DNA of 64,000 nucleotides, taken from NCBI GenBank assembly GCA_964539305.1, contig CAZIIM010000001.1, positions 1 to 64,000 on the forward strand, in the 5' to 3' direction. The notes below the pieces were generated by a model that saw only the letters and a list, made by a program, of their open reading frames with translations, ran no database searches and was not told the DNA's origin. The DNA comes from CAZNUM01 sp964539305. GTDB taxonomy: Bacteria > Fidelibacterota > Marinisomatia > Marinisomatales > TCS55. The translations under genes and the position numbers were made by a program. Numbering within the stretch: the first letter of the stretch is position 1; the number at the start of each line of letters is the position of its first letter. Positions 23,895 to 32,541 of the stretch are shown one piece after another.

Positions 23895-24038
23895 TTACCC
23901 CGTAGAGGCTATCCTGTTTAAATAAATGATAAGTCCCAGGACTACCAGCAACATTCCTGCCAACCAGATAAAGGACCGCTGTGACCGCCGCTCCGGCAAA
24001 AGACGCGTGAAAAATCGTTTATGTTCGATTCTTCTCAC
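23895..24038 (-). CDS. Possible small single-pass membrane protein
   Basis: About 47 residues if a GTG at 24038 is used, which lies at the TGA stop of the protease gene. The N-terminus is strongly basic (RRIEHKRFFTRLLPERR) and is followed by one hydrophobic helix (FIWLAGMLLVVLGLIIYL), suggesting an inner-membrane protein with a cytosolic N-terminus. A longer ATG start at 24092 would overlap the protease by 58 bp. No family recognised. Confidence 0.4.
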   Translation of the reverse strand: MRRIEHKRFFTRLLPERRSQRSFIWLAGMLLVVLGLIIYLNRIASTG

Positions 24039-24652
24039 ACTCCCGCAAACAGATACATGAAGAAATTTACAAAGGGACTCATAAACCACCACAAAATCGA
24101 AATACCCGTGAAATAGCCGATCATGATCAAACCCATGAGGATCTGGGGACCATACATTTCCAGTTTATAGGTGAGTTCCGGATTTCTGCGAATCATTAAT
24201 CCGGAAAAAATCCTGGAACCATCCAGGGGTGGAATGGGGATCAGATTAAAGACGGCCAGCATAATGTTGATTTGGGTAAAAAGCATCAGAACGGCAGTCA
24301 ATGCTCCCTGATTTCCTAAAATCCGGATAAGCATTCCACTCACAAACCCCAGCAAAAGATTCGCCGCCGGTCCAGCAAAGGCAATTTTCATCATGTCCAC
24401 CCGGGGATTTTTTAAATAGCGATCATCCACCGGTACCGGTTTGGCCCAGCCAAACCCCACAAATAGAATCATGAGCGATCCGAAGATATCCAAATGGGCG
24501 GCTGGATTTAAAGTGAGCCGTCCCTGATATTTGGCAGTGGGGTCTCCCAGTCGATTGGCCATCCAGGCGTGGGAATACTCATGGAATACCAGTGCAAATA
24601 ATAATACGGGAATTAACAGGATCAGCACTTCGATGGGGAGTCGGAACAGCAT
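24035..24652 (-). CDS. Site-2 protease family (M50) membrane metalloprotease
   Basis: A 205-aa integral membrane protein with the zinc motif HEYSH (24-28) in the first helix and a later NLIPIPPLDGSRI motif, the paired signature of short rhomboid-unrelated S2P peptidases. At least four hydrophobic segments are visible. Its substrate is unknown; it lacks the PDZ domains of RseP. It ends 1 bp before the xerD stop region and overlaps the small membrane gene downstream. Confidence 0.92.
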   Translation of the reverse strand: MLFRLPIEVLILLIPVLLFALVFHEYSHAWMANRLGDPTAKYQGRLTLNPAAHLDIFGSLMILFVGFGWAKPVPVDDRYLKNPRVDMMKIAFAGPAANLLLGFVSGMLIRILGNQGALTAVLMLFTQINIMLAVFNLIPIPPLDGSRIFSGLMIRRNPELTYKLEMYGPQILMGLIMIGYFTGISILWWFMSPFVNFFMYLFAGV

Positions 24653-25546
24653 TTAATTGAACCTCGGGTGAAATGTTTTATGAACTTCCTTCAGATATTC
24701 CCGGTCCAGGTGGGTGTAGATCTGAGTGGTGGAAATATCGGCATGGCCCAGCATTTCCTGTACAGAACGAAGATCGGCACCCCCTTCCAGCAGGTGGGTA
24801 GCAAAAGAGTGGCGCAATGTATGGGGACTGATTTTTTTCGTAATACCTGCAGCCTGAGCCCATTTTTTCAAAATGATCCAGATCATCATCCGGGTTAACG
24901 GTTTACCGTTGCGACTGAGGAAGACGGCTGTAGCATTGGGATTCTTTTTCACCAGCGTAGGCCGCAGAAGACGAAGGTACTGTTCCAAGCAACGGGTGGC
25001 CTGGGGACCCATGGGAACAAAACGCTGTTTATCCCCCTTTCCCCGGACACAGAGCATTTCTGCATCCAGCCGGAGATCACTCATGGCCAGATGGCATAAT
25101 TCCGACACCCGTAAACCGCAGGAATAGAGTAATTCCAATATGGCCAGATCTCGTACTTTGCGGGGATGATCTTCCGGAATGGCACTTAAAAGTCGGTCCA
25201 CTTCTGCTACTGTAAGAACCTGTGGAAGTTTTCGAGGCTGTTTCGGCGCTTCCAGGGTCTGAGCCGGATTTCCATTCACCAGTCCTTCAGATGAAAGGAA
25301 ACCATGGTAGGAGCGAATCGAAGCGAATGCCCGTTTTACGCTGGCCGGCGCCAGGTGGGAATCTTTCAAATGGCGGATAAAGGCACGAATATGGGTCTGG
25401 TTCACCTGCCGGATGGTTTTCAGCTTCCTGCGGGACAAAAACTCGAAATAATGCCTCAAATCACGGTGGTAGGCCTCAATGGAATTGGGAGCCAGATTCC
25501 GCTCCACCCGGAGCATGCTGAGATAGTCTTGTAAATAGGTTTCCAT
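24653..25546 (-). CDS. xerD: Tyrosine recombinase XerD
   Basis: A 297-aa recombinase resolving chromosome dimers at dif with XerC. Catalytic residues are visible in YSCGLRVSEL (R), RGKGDKQR (K), HTLRHSFATHLLEGG (H, R), MLGHADISTTQIYTH (H and nucleophile Y). The start METYLQ at 25546 follows the gmhA stop directly; a longer frame from 25585 would overlap gmhA. Clearly distinct from the element's integrase by its compact length. Confidence 0.93.
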   Translation of the reverse strand: METYLQDYLSMLRVERNLAPNSIEAYHRDLRHYFEFLSRRKLKTIRQVNQTHIRAFIRHLKDSHLAPASVKRAFASIRSYHGFLSSEGLVNGNPAQTLEAPKQPRKLPQVLTVAEVDRLLSAIPEDHPRKVRDLAILELLYSCGLRVSELCHLAMSDLRLDAEMLCVRGKGDKQRFVPMGPQATRCLEQYLRLLRPTLVKKNPNATAVFLSRNGKPLTRMMIWIILKKWAQAAGITKKISPHTLRHSFATHLLEGGADLRSVQEMLGHADISTTQIYTHLDREYLKEVHKTFHPRFN

Positions 25547-25547
25547 A

Positions 25548-26135
25548 CTAGACTTTTGAAATAAAATGAGATTCAATGAGTTCACATAAAATGTGTTCCA
25601 CCAACAAATGCCCTTCCTGAATGCGTTGCGTATCGGTGGTAGGGATACGGATGGTCACATCACCCAGAGATTTCATTTTTCCACCGTCTTTCCCTGTCAG
25701 GACCACCACCGAAAGCCCCATTTTTTTCGCCGCCTGAATGGCCTGCACCACATTTTCAGAATTCCCGCTGGTGGAGATGGCGACCAATACATCCCCTTCT
25801 TTACCCAGCCCTTCAACCTGGCGGGAAAATATGACATCATAATTAATATCATTGGACCAGGCTGTAATAAAGGATGAATCCGTTGTGAGAGCGATGGAAG
25901 GAATGGCCGGGCGACTGTGATCCCTCAGACCACCCATTAATTCAGCAGCCATATGTTGCGCATCTGCTGCGCTACCACCGTTGCCACACCAGAGTATCTT
26001 TTTCCCATTATCCACGGCGGCAAGCATCAGTTGAAGGGCAGAGGCAATGTGTTCAGTCTCTTGCTTTAATTGACTTATTGCGGCAGCATGACTGGAAAAA
26101 ATAGCTTCGATCTGTTTTCTGGTCGTGCCATTCAT
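25548..26135 (-). CDS. gmhA: Sedoheptulose-7-phosphate isomerase
   Basis: A 195-aa SIS-domain protein catalysing the first step of heptose synthesis for lipopolysaccharide core. Evidence: CGNGGSAADAQHMAAELMGG, ISTSGNSENVVQA and the C-terminal EGHLLVEHILCELIE. Its presence supports an LPS-bearing outer membrane. It overlaps gcvH by 4 nt. Confidence 0.92.
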   Translation of the reverse strand: MNGTTRKQIEAIFSSHAAAISQLKQETEHIASALQLMLAAVDNGKKILWCGNGGSAADAQHMAAELMGGLRDHSRPAIPSIALTTDSSFITAWSNDINYDVIFSRQVEGLGKEGDVLVAISTSGNSENVVQAIQAAKKMGLSVVVLTGKDGGKMKSLGDVTIRIPTTDTQRIQEGHLLVEHILCELIESHFISKV

Positions 26136-26509
26136 GCTATTAAATCCTCATAGGCCTGAGCATCCAGCAGCGAATCTAAATCGGCCGATCCGCTGAACTC
26201 CATTTTAATAATCCATCCCGCATTATAAGGATCCTCATTAATGGCGGCCGGATTTTCCTCCAGATTCTGGTTTAATTCTACCACTTTCCCGGAAAGGGGA
26301 GCGTATAGATCTGCCACTGTTTTTACCGCCTCAATGGTTCCAAAAGGCTCTTCCCGAACCAGCTCCTGCCCCACTTCAGGAAACTCAACAAAAATGATAT
26401 CTCCCAATTCACTCTGGGCATGATCTGTAATCCCAATGGTGGCCATATTCCCCTCGATCCGGGCCCATTCGTGATCTTTGGTGTATTTCAAATCTTTCGG
26501 AACTGACAT
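26132..26509 (-). CDS. gcvH: Glycine cleavage system H protein
   Basis: A 125-aa lipoyl carrier. The lipoylation site is the lysine in GTIEAVKTVADLYAP; the N-terminus LKYTKDHEWAR is typical. I choose the ATG at 26509 (MSVPKDL) because AAGGA sits just upstream; the ATG at 26524 adds only MKGLR. No gcvP or gcvT is nearby. Confidence 0.95.
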   Translation of the reverse strand: MSVPKDLKYTKDHEWARIEGNMATIGITDHAQSELGDIIFVEFPEVGQELVREEPFGTIEAVKTVADLYAPLSGKVVELNQNLEENPAAINEDPYNAGWIIKMEFSGSADLDSLLDAQAYEDLIA

Positions 26510-26530
26510 CCTTAATCCTTTCATTTCATA

Positions 26531-27883
26531 TTATTGTTCGGGATGGTATTCAAATGTTTCCAGAAAACTGGTGTCAAACTTGCCTTCTATGAAAGAAGGA
26601 TCGCGCATAATGGCCTGGTGGAAGGGGATTGTAGTCTTGGGTCCTTCAATGATGCATTCCTCCAAGGCTCGCTGCATTCGAATCACAGCCTTTTCCCGGG
26701 TCGTTCCCTGGACAATCAATTTACCAATCAGAGAATCGTAATAGGGAGGAATCTGATATCCGGCATAGGCATGGGTATCCACCCGAACACCCTTCCCCCC
26801 CGGCATATGAAAACTGGTAATTTTTAACGGGGATGGAATGAAATCCTTAGCAGGATCTTCTGCATTAATACGACATTCTATCGCATGCCCCCTTAATTTC
26901 ATGTGATAAAGATAATCAGGAAACTTTTCACCGGCATGCATTCGAATCTGTTGCTTAATCAAATCAATTCCAACGACCATTTCAGTAACCGGGTGTTCTA
27001 CCTGGATTCGGGTATTCATTTCCATGAAATAGAAATCCCGGTTTTTATCCAGTAAAAATTCAATTGTTCCCACGCCCACATAATTCACAGCTTTGGCCCC
27101 CTTGATGGCGGCGTCTCCCATTTTTTTCCGGAGGGGTTCATTCACCACTGCCGATGGCGATTCCTCCAGCAGTTTTTGGTGGCGTCGTTGAATAGAACAT
27201 TCCCGTTCCCCCAGATGTACCACGTTCCCAAAGGCGTCTGCCAGAATTTGCATCTCAATGTGGCGGGGTTCTTCTATAAACTTTTCCAGATATAGATCCC
27301 CCGTCCCAAAGGATTGATTGGCTTCCTGGTGAGCCGTTCTAAAGGCGTGTTCCAACTCCTCCGGTTCCCGAACCAAACGCATCCCTTTGCCCCCGCCACC
27401 AGCCGACGCCTTTAACATGACTGGATAGCCAATCGTTTCCGACAAACGTTTGGCTTCAGGAATATCAGTCAGAATGCCTTCACTTCCCGGTATCACCGGC
27501 ACATCAGCCTGGGCCATGGTCAGCTTCGCCTGGGATTTATTTCCCATGGCATGAATCGTATCGGCGTCAGGACCAATAAAGGCATAGCCATTGTCCTGGC
27601 AGATCTGAGAGAAATCCGCATTCTCCGCCAGAAAACCGTAGCCCGGGTGGATCGCATCGGCATTTGTAATCTCCCCGGCTGCGATAATCCGGGGTATATT
27701 TAAATAACTATCATTGGCCATGGGCGGACCGATACATACCGCTTCATCGGCAAATTTGACGTGGAGCGACAATTCGTCCGCTGTGGAATATACAGCAACC
27801 GTTTTAATCCCCAATTCATGGCAGGCCCGAATGATTCGCAGCGCAATTTCACCGCGATTGGCGATCAGGATTTTTTTAAACAC
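26531..27883 (-). CDS. accC: Acetyl-CoA carboxylase, biotin carboxylase subunit
   Basis: A 450-aa ATP-grasp enzyme carboxylating biotin on AccB. N-terminal FKKILIANRGEIALRIIRA, ATP loop KASAGGGGKGMRLV, and EMNTRIQVEHPVTEM are present. It lies 15 bp after accB, the normal accBC order, and leads into gcvH. Confidence 0.97.
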   Translation of the reverse strand: MFKKILIANRGEIALRIIRACHELGIKTVAVYSTADELSLHVKFADEAVCIGPPMANDSYLNIPRIIAAGEITNADAIHPGYGFLAENADFSQICQDNGYAFIGPDADTIHAMGNKSQAKLTMAQADVPVIPGSEGILTDIPEAKRLSETIGYPVMLKASAGGGGKGMRLVREPEELEHAFRTAHQEANQSFGTGDLYLEKFIEEPRHIEMQILADAFGNVVHLGERECSIQRRHQKLLEESPSAVVNEPLRKKMGDAAIKGAKAVNYVGVGTIEFLLDKNRDFYFMEMNTRIQVEHPVTEMVVGIDLIKQQIRMHAGEKFPDYLYHMKLRGHAIECRINAEDPAKDFIPSPLKITSFHMPGGKGVRVDTHAYAGYQIPPYYDSLIGKLIVQGTTREKAVIRMQRALEECIIEGPKTTIPFHQAIMRDPSFIEGKFDTSFLETFEYHPEQ

Positions 27884-27898
27884 AGGCAGGTCCCTGTA

Positions 27899-28366
27899 TC
27901 AGGAAGGATCAATAATAAAGAGGGGTTGATTGTACTCCACGGGCTGGCCGTTCTCCACCAGGATTTTCCGGACCGTCCCATTCAATTCTGCCTCAATCTC
28001 ATTCATGATTTTCATGGCTTCGATAATGCAGAGGGTACTGCCCTTGGTTACTTTGCTTCCCTCTTCAATAAAGGGTTCTGCCTCAGGAGATGGGGCCCGG
28101 TAAAAGGTTCCTGGCATGGGAGAAAGAACACTCACCCCATCCGGTTCGGATGGAGAGACCGGAGCTTCGGTTTGAGCCGATTGACCCTCAGGAAGGGGAG
28201 TGGCAGCAGCCACCGTTCCCGTCGCCGGACTTGAATTCCCCCCATAAGCTGAGGGCTTTTTTACCACCCGAAATCTTTTTCCCCAGAAAGTAACGTCAAT
28301 TTCGTTTACGTCACTTTGCTCAAGAATATAGATCAATTCCTTAAGTTTGTCCTGCCACATCTTCAA
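27899..28366 (-). CDS. accB: Biotin carboxyl carrier protein of acetyl-CoA carboxylase
   Basis: A 155-aa protein. The N-terminus is a short helical domain, followed by a Pro/Ala/Thr-rich linker (~50-85) and a biotinyl domain whose target lysine is in EAMKIMNEIEAEL. It precedes accC by 15 bp. Confidence 0.97.
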   Translation of the reverse strand: MKMWQDKLKELIYILEQSDVNEIDVTFWGKRFRVVKKPSAYGGNSSPATGTVAAATPLPEGQSAQTEAPVSPSEPDGVSVLSPMPGTFYRAPSPEAEPFIEEGSKVTKGSTLCIIEAMKIMNEIEAELNGTVRKILVENGQPVEYNQPLFIIDPS

Positions 28367-28397
28367 TTCCTTAATTGGTTAGCGGGGAAAAATACAC

Positions 28398-28961
28398 TTA
28401 AGATTTAACCCGTTCAATATATTCCCCTGAACGAGTATCAATCTTTAGAAGGTCTCCTTCTTCGATAAACAAGGGTACTTGCAAGGTGTAACCGGTTTCT
28501 ACCGTGGCCGGTTTTGTCGCGCCGGAGGCCGTATTCCCCTTTACACCCGGCTCCGTATGTTTAACCGGAATTTCCACATGGGCGGGGAGCCGAATATCAA
28601 GCACTTCCGCTTGGTCAAACAATAAATCCACATTCAGTCCCGCCGTCAGATAATGGACGGCATCGCTGGCCACGCTCTTGGGTACAGTGTATTGCTCATA
28701 GGTTTGATTATCCATAAAAACAAAAGCATCGCCATCATCGTATAAATACTGAACCGGTTTGGCTTCAATCCGGATGAATTCCATTTTCACACCGGCATTG
28801 AATGTTTCATCAATAATTTTACCCGTGAGAATATCTTTTAATTTTGTCCGGACGAAAGCGGGGCCTTTCCCCGGCTTTACATGTAAGAATTCAATAATTT
28901 TCATCCGCTTCCCCTTATGGAGAATGACGGAACCGTTTTTAATATCTGCTGTAGTAGCCAT
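28398..28961 (-). CDS. efp: Elongation factor P
   Basis: A 187-aa three-domain protein that rescues ribosomes stalled at polyproline. The loop reads KPGKGPAFVRTK, with lysine at the tip as in enzymes modified by EpmA/EpmB; neither modifying gene is in the window. The ending SGEYIERVKS is standard. It lies 31 bp upstream of accB, the common efp-accB-accC arrangement. Confidence 0.97.
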   Translation of the reverse strand: MATTADIKNGSVILHKGKRMKIIEFLHVKPGKGPAFVRTKLKDILTGKIIDETFNAGVKMEFIRIEAKPVQYLYDDGDAFVFMDNQTYEQYTVPKSVASDAVHYLTAGLNVDLLFDQAEVLDIRLPAHVEIPVKHTEPGVKGNTASGATKPATVETGYTLQVPLFIEEGDLLKIDTRSGEYIERVKS

Positions 28962-29025
28962 ATTCCTTCCTGATTAAGCGGGGGAATTTAAAGCCCTTGA
29001 GATGGGATTCAAATTGTGGATCTGT

Positions 29026-30012
29026 CTAATCGCTTTTTGAGGAGGATTCGACCGTCGCATCTGCATCTGGGGTTTCTTTCAATATCTTCCAGTAAACCGT
29101 TGTTTTTTCCACAAATGCGCGGCAGGCATCCAGATCGGCAACACCCTCCTTCTCCGGTAGTTTCTGACGAGCAAATTTTACCAGATCCGCTTTAGAGAGG
29201 ATTGCCAATAAAAATTGGAATTCATCATCGCCATAGGGGAAAAGATTCCGGTGGGCACGGATTTCCTCCGTTGTCATCGAAAGAGTACGGATATACAAAC
29301 TTAATTCAACATACTCCCGTAATAGCAGGGATAGACGGGTGTATAATTCATCCATTCCAATACCACGTTCAGTGAACTCCAGTTTGAGTTTATCTAGTTG
29401 GTCCATAGCATGAATATCCGGATTTTCCAGAATTACTTCTGCGTTGGTCTCGAAACCAGCCGCCTCTTTGACCCGGCGGGACCAGGTCCAGAACATTCCT
29501 ATAATTGTGAAGAATAACGCCGCCACCAAACCAATCTTTTTCCAGGGCCAGGGGAGAGATACCGGTACCGGGGCTTTAATCGGCCTTAGCTGACCACCGG
29601 TCTTGCGATAGTCAGGATCAGTATCGGCGACCGAAACAACATTTACCCACAGCGTATCCGATATTAACTTTTCCTGCAGGGTGCTGTCTGGTCCAAGAAT
29701 GTGAACCTCATACGGTGGGATCGCCACAGAACCTGTGTCCCAGAATACCAGTTCGAATACACGACCCATTCCAGCGGATACATCCGCCTTTTCACTGGTA
29801 CGGACTTCAATCGGACCATCCAGTTCTAACGGAGGAAATTGAACCTGATTTTCTTCCGGGGTAGTCACAATGACAGAGAAGTGTACCACATCTCCGATCG
29901 TGGTATAGGTGGTATCCAGATACGCGCTGATGGCGGTGGAAACAGGTTCCTTTTTTGATTGGCAGGAGAAAAGCAGTCCCGCCATCACGAGTACCGATAC
30001 GTGTTTCATCAC
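29026..30012 (-). CDS. Bat-like lipoprotein of the MoxR operon
   Basis: A 328-aa protein. The N-terminal signal ends in lipobox LLFSC (C17). A beta-rich extracytoplasmic region follows (residues ~25-155), then one transmembrane helix (~165-185, IGLVAALFFTIIGMFWTW) and a helical cytosolic C-terminus (~190-328). This layout resembles the BatD/DUF4381-type partners of MoxR-DUF58 systems, although the sequence is not clearly assignable. The stop of the DUF58 gene is 4 bp upstream, so they are co-expressed. Confidence 0.7.
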   Translation of the reverse strand: MMKHVSVLVMAGLLFSCQSKKEPVSTAISAYLDTTYTTIGDVVHFSVIVTTPEENQVQFPPLELDGPIEVRTSEKADVSAGMGRVFELVFWDTGSVAIPPYEVHILGPDSTLQEKLISDTLWVNVVSVADTDPDYRKTGGQLRPIKAPVPVSLPWPWKKIGLVAALFFTIIGMFWTWSRRVKEAAGFETNAEVILENPDIHAMDQLDKLKLEFTERGIGMDELYTRLSLLLREYVELSLYIRTLSMTTEEIRAHRNLFPYGDDEFQFLLAILSKADLVKFARQKLPEKEGVADLDACRAFVEKTTVYWKILKETPDADATVESSSKSD

Positions 30013-30016
30013 GGGA

Positions 30017-30892
30017 TTAATGACGTTTCACCCGGCGGCGGAAATAACGCATAATGGGTTCCACATAATCCTCATCCGTTGAAATGGATATGAGGTCAAA
30101 ATTGATGCGATCGCATTCACGGTGAAACTGCTGCCAACGGGTTTCCCAATCTTTTTGAATCTGTTCCCGATCCCGAGTAGAATTCAAATCTGCCCAGAAA
30201 GATTCTCCTGTCTCCGGATCGTGCAATTTTACCAGGCCAAGGTCGGGTAATGCTTGCTCCGCCGGGTCCCAAATACGCAGACCAATCATATCGTGCTTCC
30301 GATTGGCGTATTTCAATGTTTTCCAAAAGCCCTCCCCCATATAATCGGACAGGAGGAACACCACCGAACGCCGCTTGGCCACTTTCATAAGAAAGTCCAA
30401 ACCGTTGGCAATGTCCGTCCCCTTTCCCTTTGGTTCGTGGTACAGGACTTCACGGACAACCCTCAGGATGTGCGACCGACCCTTCTTTGGTGCAATAAAT
30501 TTCTCCACATGATCACTGAAAAGAATGAGTCCCACCTTATCCTGATTCTTGATAGCAGAGAAGCCGAGAACGGCAGCAATTTCGGCTGCCCGTTCTGATT
30601 TGAACTGGTCCAGGGTGCCAAAATGGCCGGACCGGCTCACATCCACCACTAGATATACGGTTAATTCCCGTTCTTCTTCAAAAACCTTTACATAGGGAAA
30701 ATTATAACGGGCCGTTACATTCCAATCAATCAGACGAATATCATCCCCAGGCGTATACTCCCGAACCTCTGAGAAGGTCATTCCACGACCCTTGAATACG
30801 GAATGGTACTCCCCTCCGAACAGATCCTGAACCAAACCCTTGGTATAAATTTCAATTTGACGAACCTTGGCCAGGATTTCACGCGGTATCAT
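30017..30892 (-). CDS. DUF58 domain protein
   Basis: A 291-aa protein of the DUF58/YeaD family. The signature GDDIRLIDWNVTARYNFPYV (~50-70) and a von Willebrand-like metal site in VVDVSRSG are visible. In Bat-type systems it works with MoxR ATPases, perhaps in assembly or stress-related maturation of envelope proteins. It lies 67 bp after moxR and 4 bp before the lipoprotein gene. Confidence 0.92.
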   Translation of the reverse strand: MIPREILAKVRQIEIYTKGLVQDLFGGEYHSVFKGRGMTFSEVREYTPGDDIRLIDWNVTARYNFPYVKVFEEERELTVYLVVDVSRSGHFGTLDQFKSERAAEIAAVLGFSAIKNQDKVGLILFSDHVEKFIAPKKGRSHILRVVREVLYHEPKGKGTDIANGLDFLMKVAKRRSVVFLLSDYMGEGFWKTLKYANRKHDMIGLRIWDPAEQALPDLGLVKLHDPETGESFWADLNSTRDREQIQKDWETRWQQFHRECDRINFDLISISTDEDYVEPIMRYFRRRVKRH

Positions 30893-30959
30893 GGTTCTTC
30901 AGTCCTGGTAAAATTGATAATCATTAACGCATTCCCCAGCGAAATAAAGGGCTTACAGA

Positions 30960-31955
30960 TCAGGGTACCTCGATAACTTCATAAAGCCGTTTAATTACAT
31001 CTTCAGAGGAAAGCTCTTCGGCCTCGGCTTCATAGGTGAGAATAATCCGGTGTCGTAAAACATCCATACCCACATACCGAACATCCTCCGGTGTTACGAA
31101 TCCCCGATGCTCAATGAAGGCGCGTGCTTTGGCTGCCAGAATTAAATTAATGGTTGCCCGTGGGGAAGCGCCATATTCAATCATATCCTTTAAATCCGCC
31201 AAGTGATAGCCGGCAGGATCCCGGGTTGCAAACACCAGATCCAATACATAATCTTCGATTTTTTCGTCAACATAGATTTCATCAATTGTTTCCTGAGCCT
31301 TTAGGATTTCCTTGGGTTTTACGATCGGTTTCAGGGAAGCCATATCCCGGGTGCGGGCGGCCTTACGCAGGATATCCCGTTCTTCCTGTTTGCCGGGATA
31401 ATCCACTTTCAGCTTCATAATGAAACGATCCACCTGCGCTTCAGGCAACGGGTAGGTTCCCTCTTGTTCAATCGGGTTCTGGGTGGCCAGAACCAGGAAA
31501 GGGGCTTCCAGTGGAAAAGTTTTGTCTCCAATTGTGATCTGTCGTTCCTGCATGGCCTCCAGCAGGGCACTCTGCACTTTAGACGGAGCCCGGTTGATTT
31601 CATCCGCCAGGATAATATTAGAGAAAATCGGACCTTTTCGCGTTTCAAATGTCCCGGTCTTCTGGTTAAAAATGAGGGTTCCTAATAAATCAGCTGGGAG
31701 CATATCCGGGGTGAACTGAATTCGCTGGAACTGCGTGTCAATCACCTGGGCCAGGGATTTCACTAAGAGTGTTTTTGCTAATCCCGGCACACCTTCCAGC
31801 AATAAATGTCCGTTGGCCAACAGGCCGATTAAAATTTTATTGACCAGCTCCTGCTGCCCAACAATGTTTTGGGCCAAGGCTTGTTTAATCTGATCCACAA
31901 ACTGGGATTCTTCAGCAATCCGTTCATTCATCCGGGCTAAACTAAATTCTGTCAT
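30960..31955 (-). CDS. MoxR-family AAA+ ATPase
   Basis: A 331-aa AAA ATPase with Walker A GVPGLAKTLL, Walker B IILADEINRA, sensor LATQNPIEQEGTYPLPEAQ and a C-terminal lid. MoxR proteins act as chaperones for metal insertion or complex assembly, normally with the adjacent DUF58 and VWA partners seen here. A batA/batB VWA gene is not present. Confidence 0.95.
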   Translation of the reverse strand: MTEFSLARMNERIAEESQFVDQIKQALAQNIVGQQELVNKILIGLLANGHLLLEGVPGLAKTLLVKSLAQVIDTQFQRIQFTPDMLPADLLGTLIFNQKTGTFETRKGPIFSNIILADEINRAPSKVQSALLEAMQERQITIGDKTFPLEAPFLVLATQNPIEQEGTYPLPEAQVDRFIMKLKVDYPGKQEERDILRKAARTRDMASLKPIVKPKEILKAQETIDEIYVDEKIEDYVLDLVFATRDPAGYHLADLKDMIEYGASPRATINLILAAKARAFIEHRGFVTPEDVRYVGMDVLRHRIILTYEAEAEELSSEDVIKRLYEVIEVP

Positions 31956-31969
31956 ACCTGTCTCCTGTC

Positions 31970-32494
31970 CTATGAAGCAATATGTTCCAATTCCGGAATT
32001 TCATCAATGTCTTTCCCGAGGTATTTTAATTCAAACTCCACCGAGGGGGCTAATTCATGTTCGGGAAAACGATTTAAAAAATTCTGGTAAATCGTATCAG
32101 CCGCAGAAAAGTCGGATAATACATTAGCATAAATAAAGCCCTCCATAAAAAGGGCGTATGGGATTTTTTCTGACTGGGGAAACCATTCAGCAATTTTCTG
32201 ATAATTGGCCACGGCCCGTTTAAAATCCTTTAAATCGCGGTAATAGATCTCTGCGATCAAATATTGAGCTTCGGCGGCCCGCTCATGTTCCCGGTGTTCA
32301 GTAACAATGGCATCAAGCTGCTCGATGGCGGCCTGCATTTTCCCGTCCTTCCGTAATGCTTCAGCGGTTTGAAACATTTGATCAACGGATTTAAAACGGT
32401 TGCAACCCTCCAACATAAAAACAACCGCAAACAACCCCAACCCAATAAAATAAGTATATTTTTTCATCATCCTTTTACCATGGTTATTCAACAT
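31970..32494 (-). CDS. TPR-like lipoprotein (BamD/YbgF-like)
   Basis: A 174-aa protein with a lipoprotein signal (YFIGLGLFAVVFMLEGC; lipobox LEGC) followed by tetratricopeptide-like repeats (AIEQLDAIVTEHREHERAAE, AVANYQKIAEWFPQSEKI, YQNFLNRFPEHELAP). It may start at the second or third methionine (~32470), which places the signal at the true N-terminus. Its position beside the Omp85 gene suggests a BamD-like or periplasmic scaffold role; it is shorter than BamD. Confidence 0.8.
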   Translation of the reverse strand: MLNNHGKRMMKKYTYFIGLGLFAVVFMLEGCNRFKSVDQMFQTAEALRKDGKMQAAIEQLDAIVTEHREHERAAEAQYLIAEIYYRDLKDFKRAVANYQKIAEWFPQSEKIPYALFMEGFIYANVLSDFSAADTIYQNFLNRFPEHELAPSVEFELKYLGKDIDEIPELEHIAS

Positions 32495-32541
32495 CGAAAT
32501 TGATTCTGATCTAAACGTCCACCGACGGTGAATAGTTCCGG

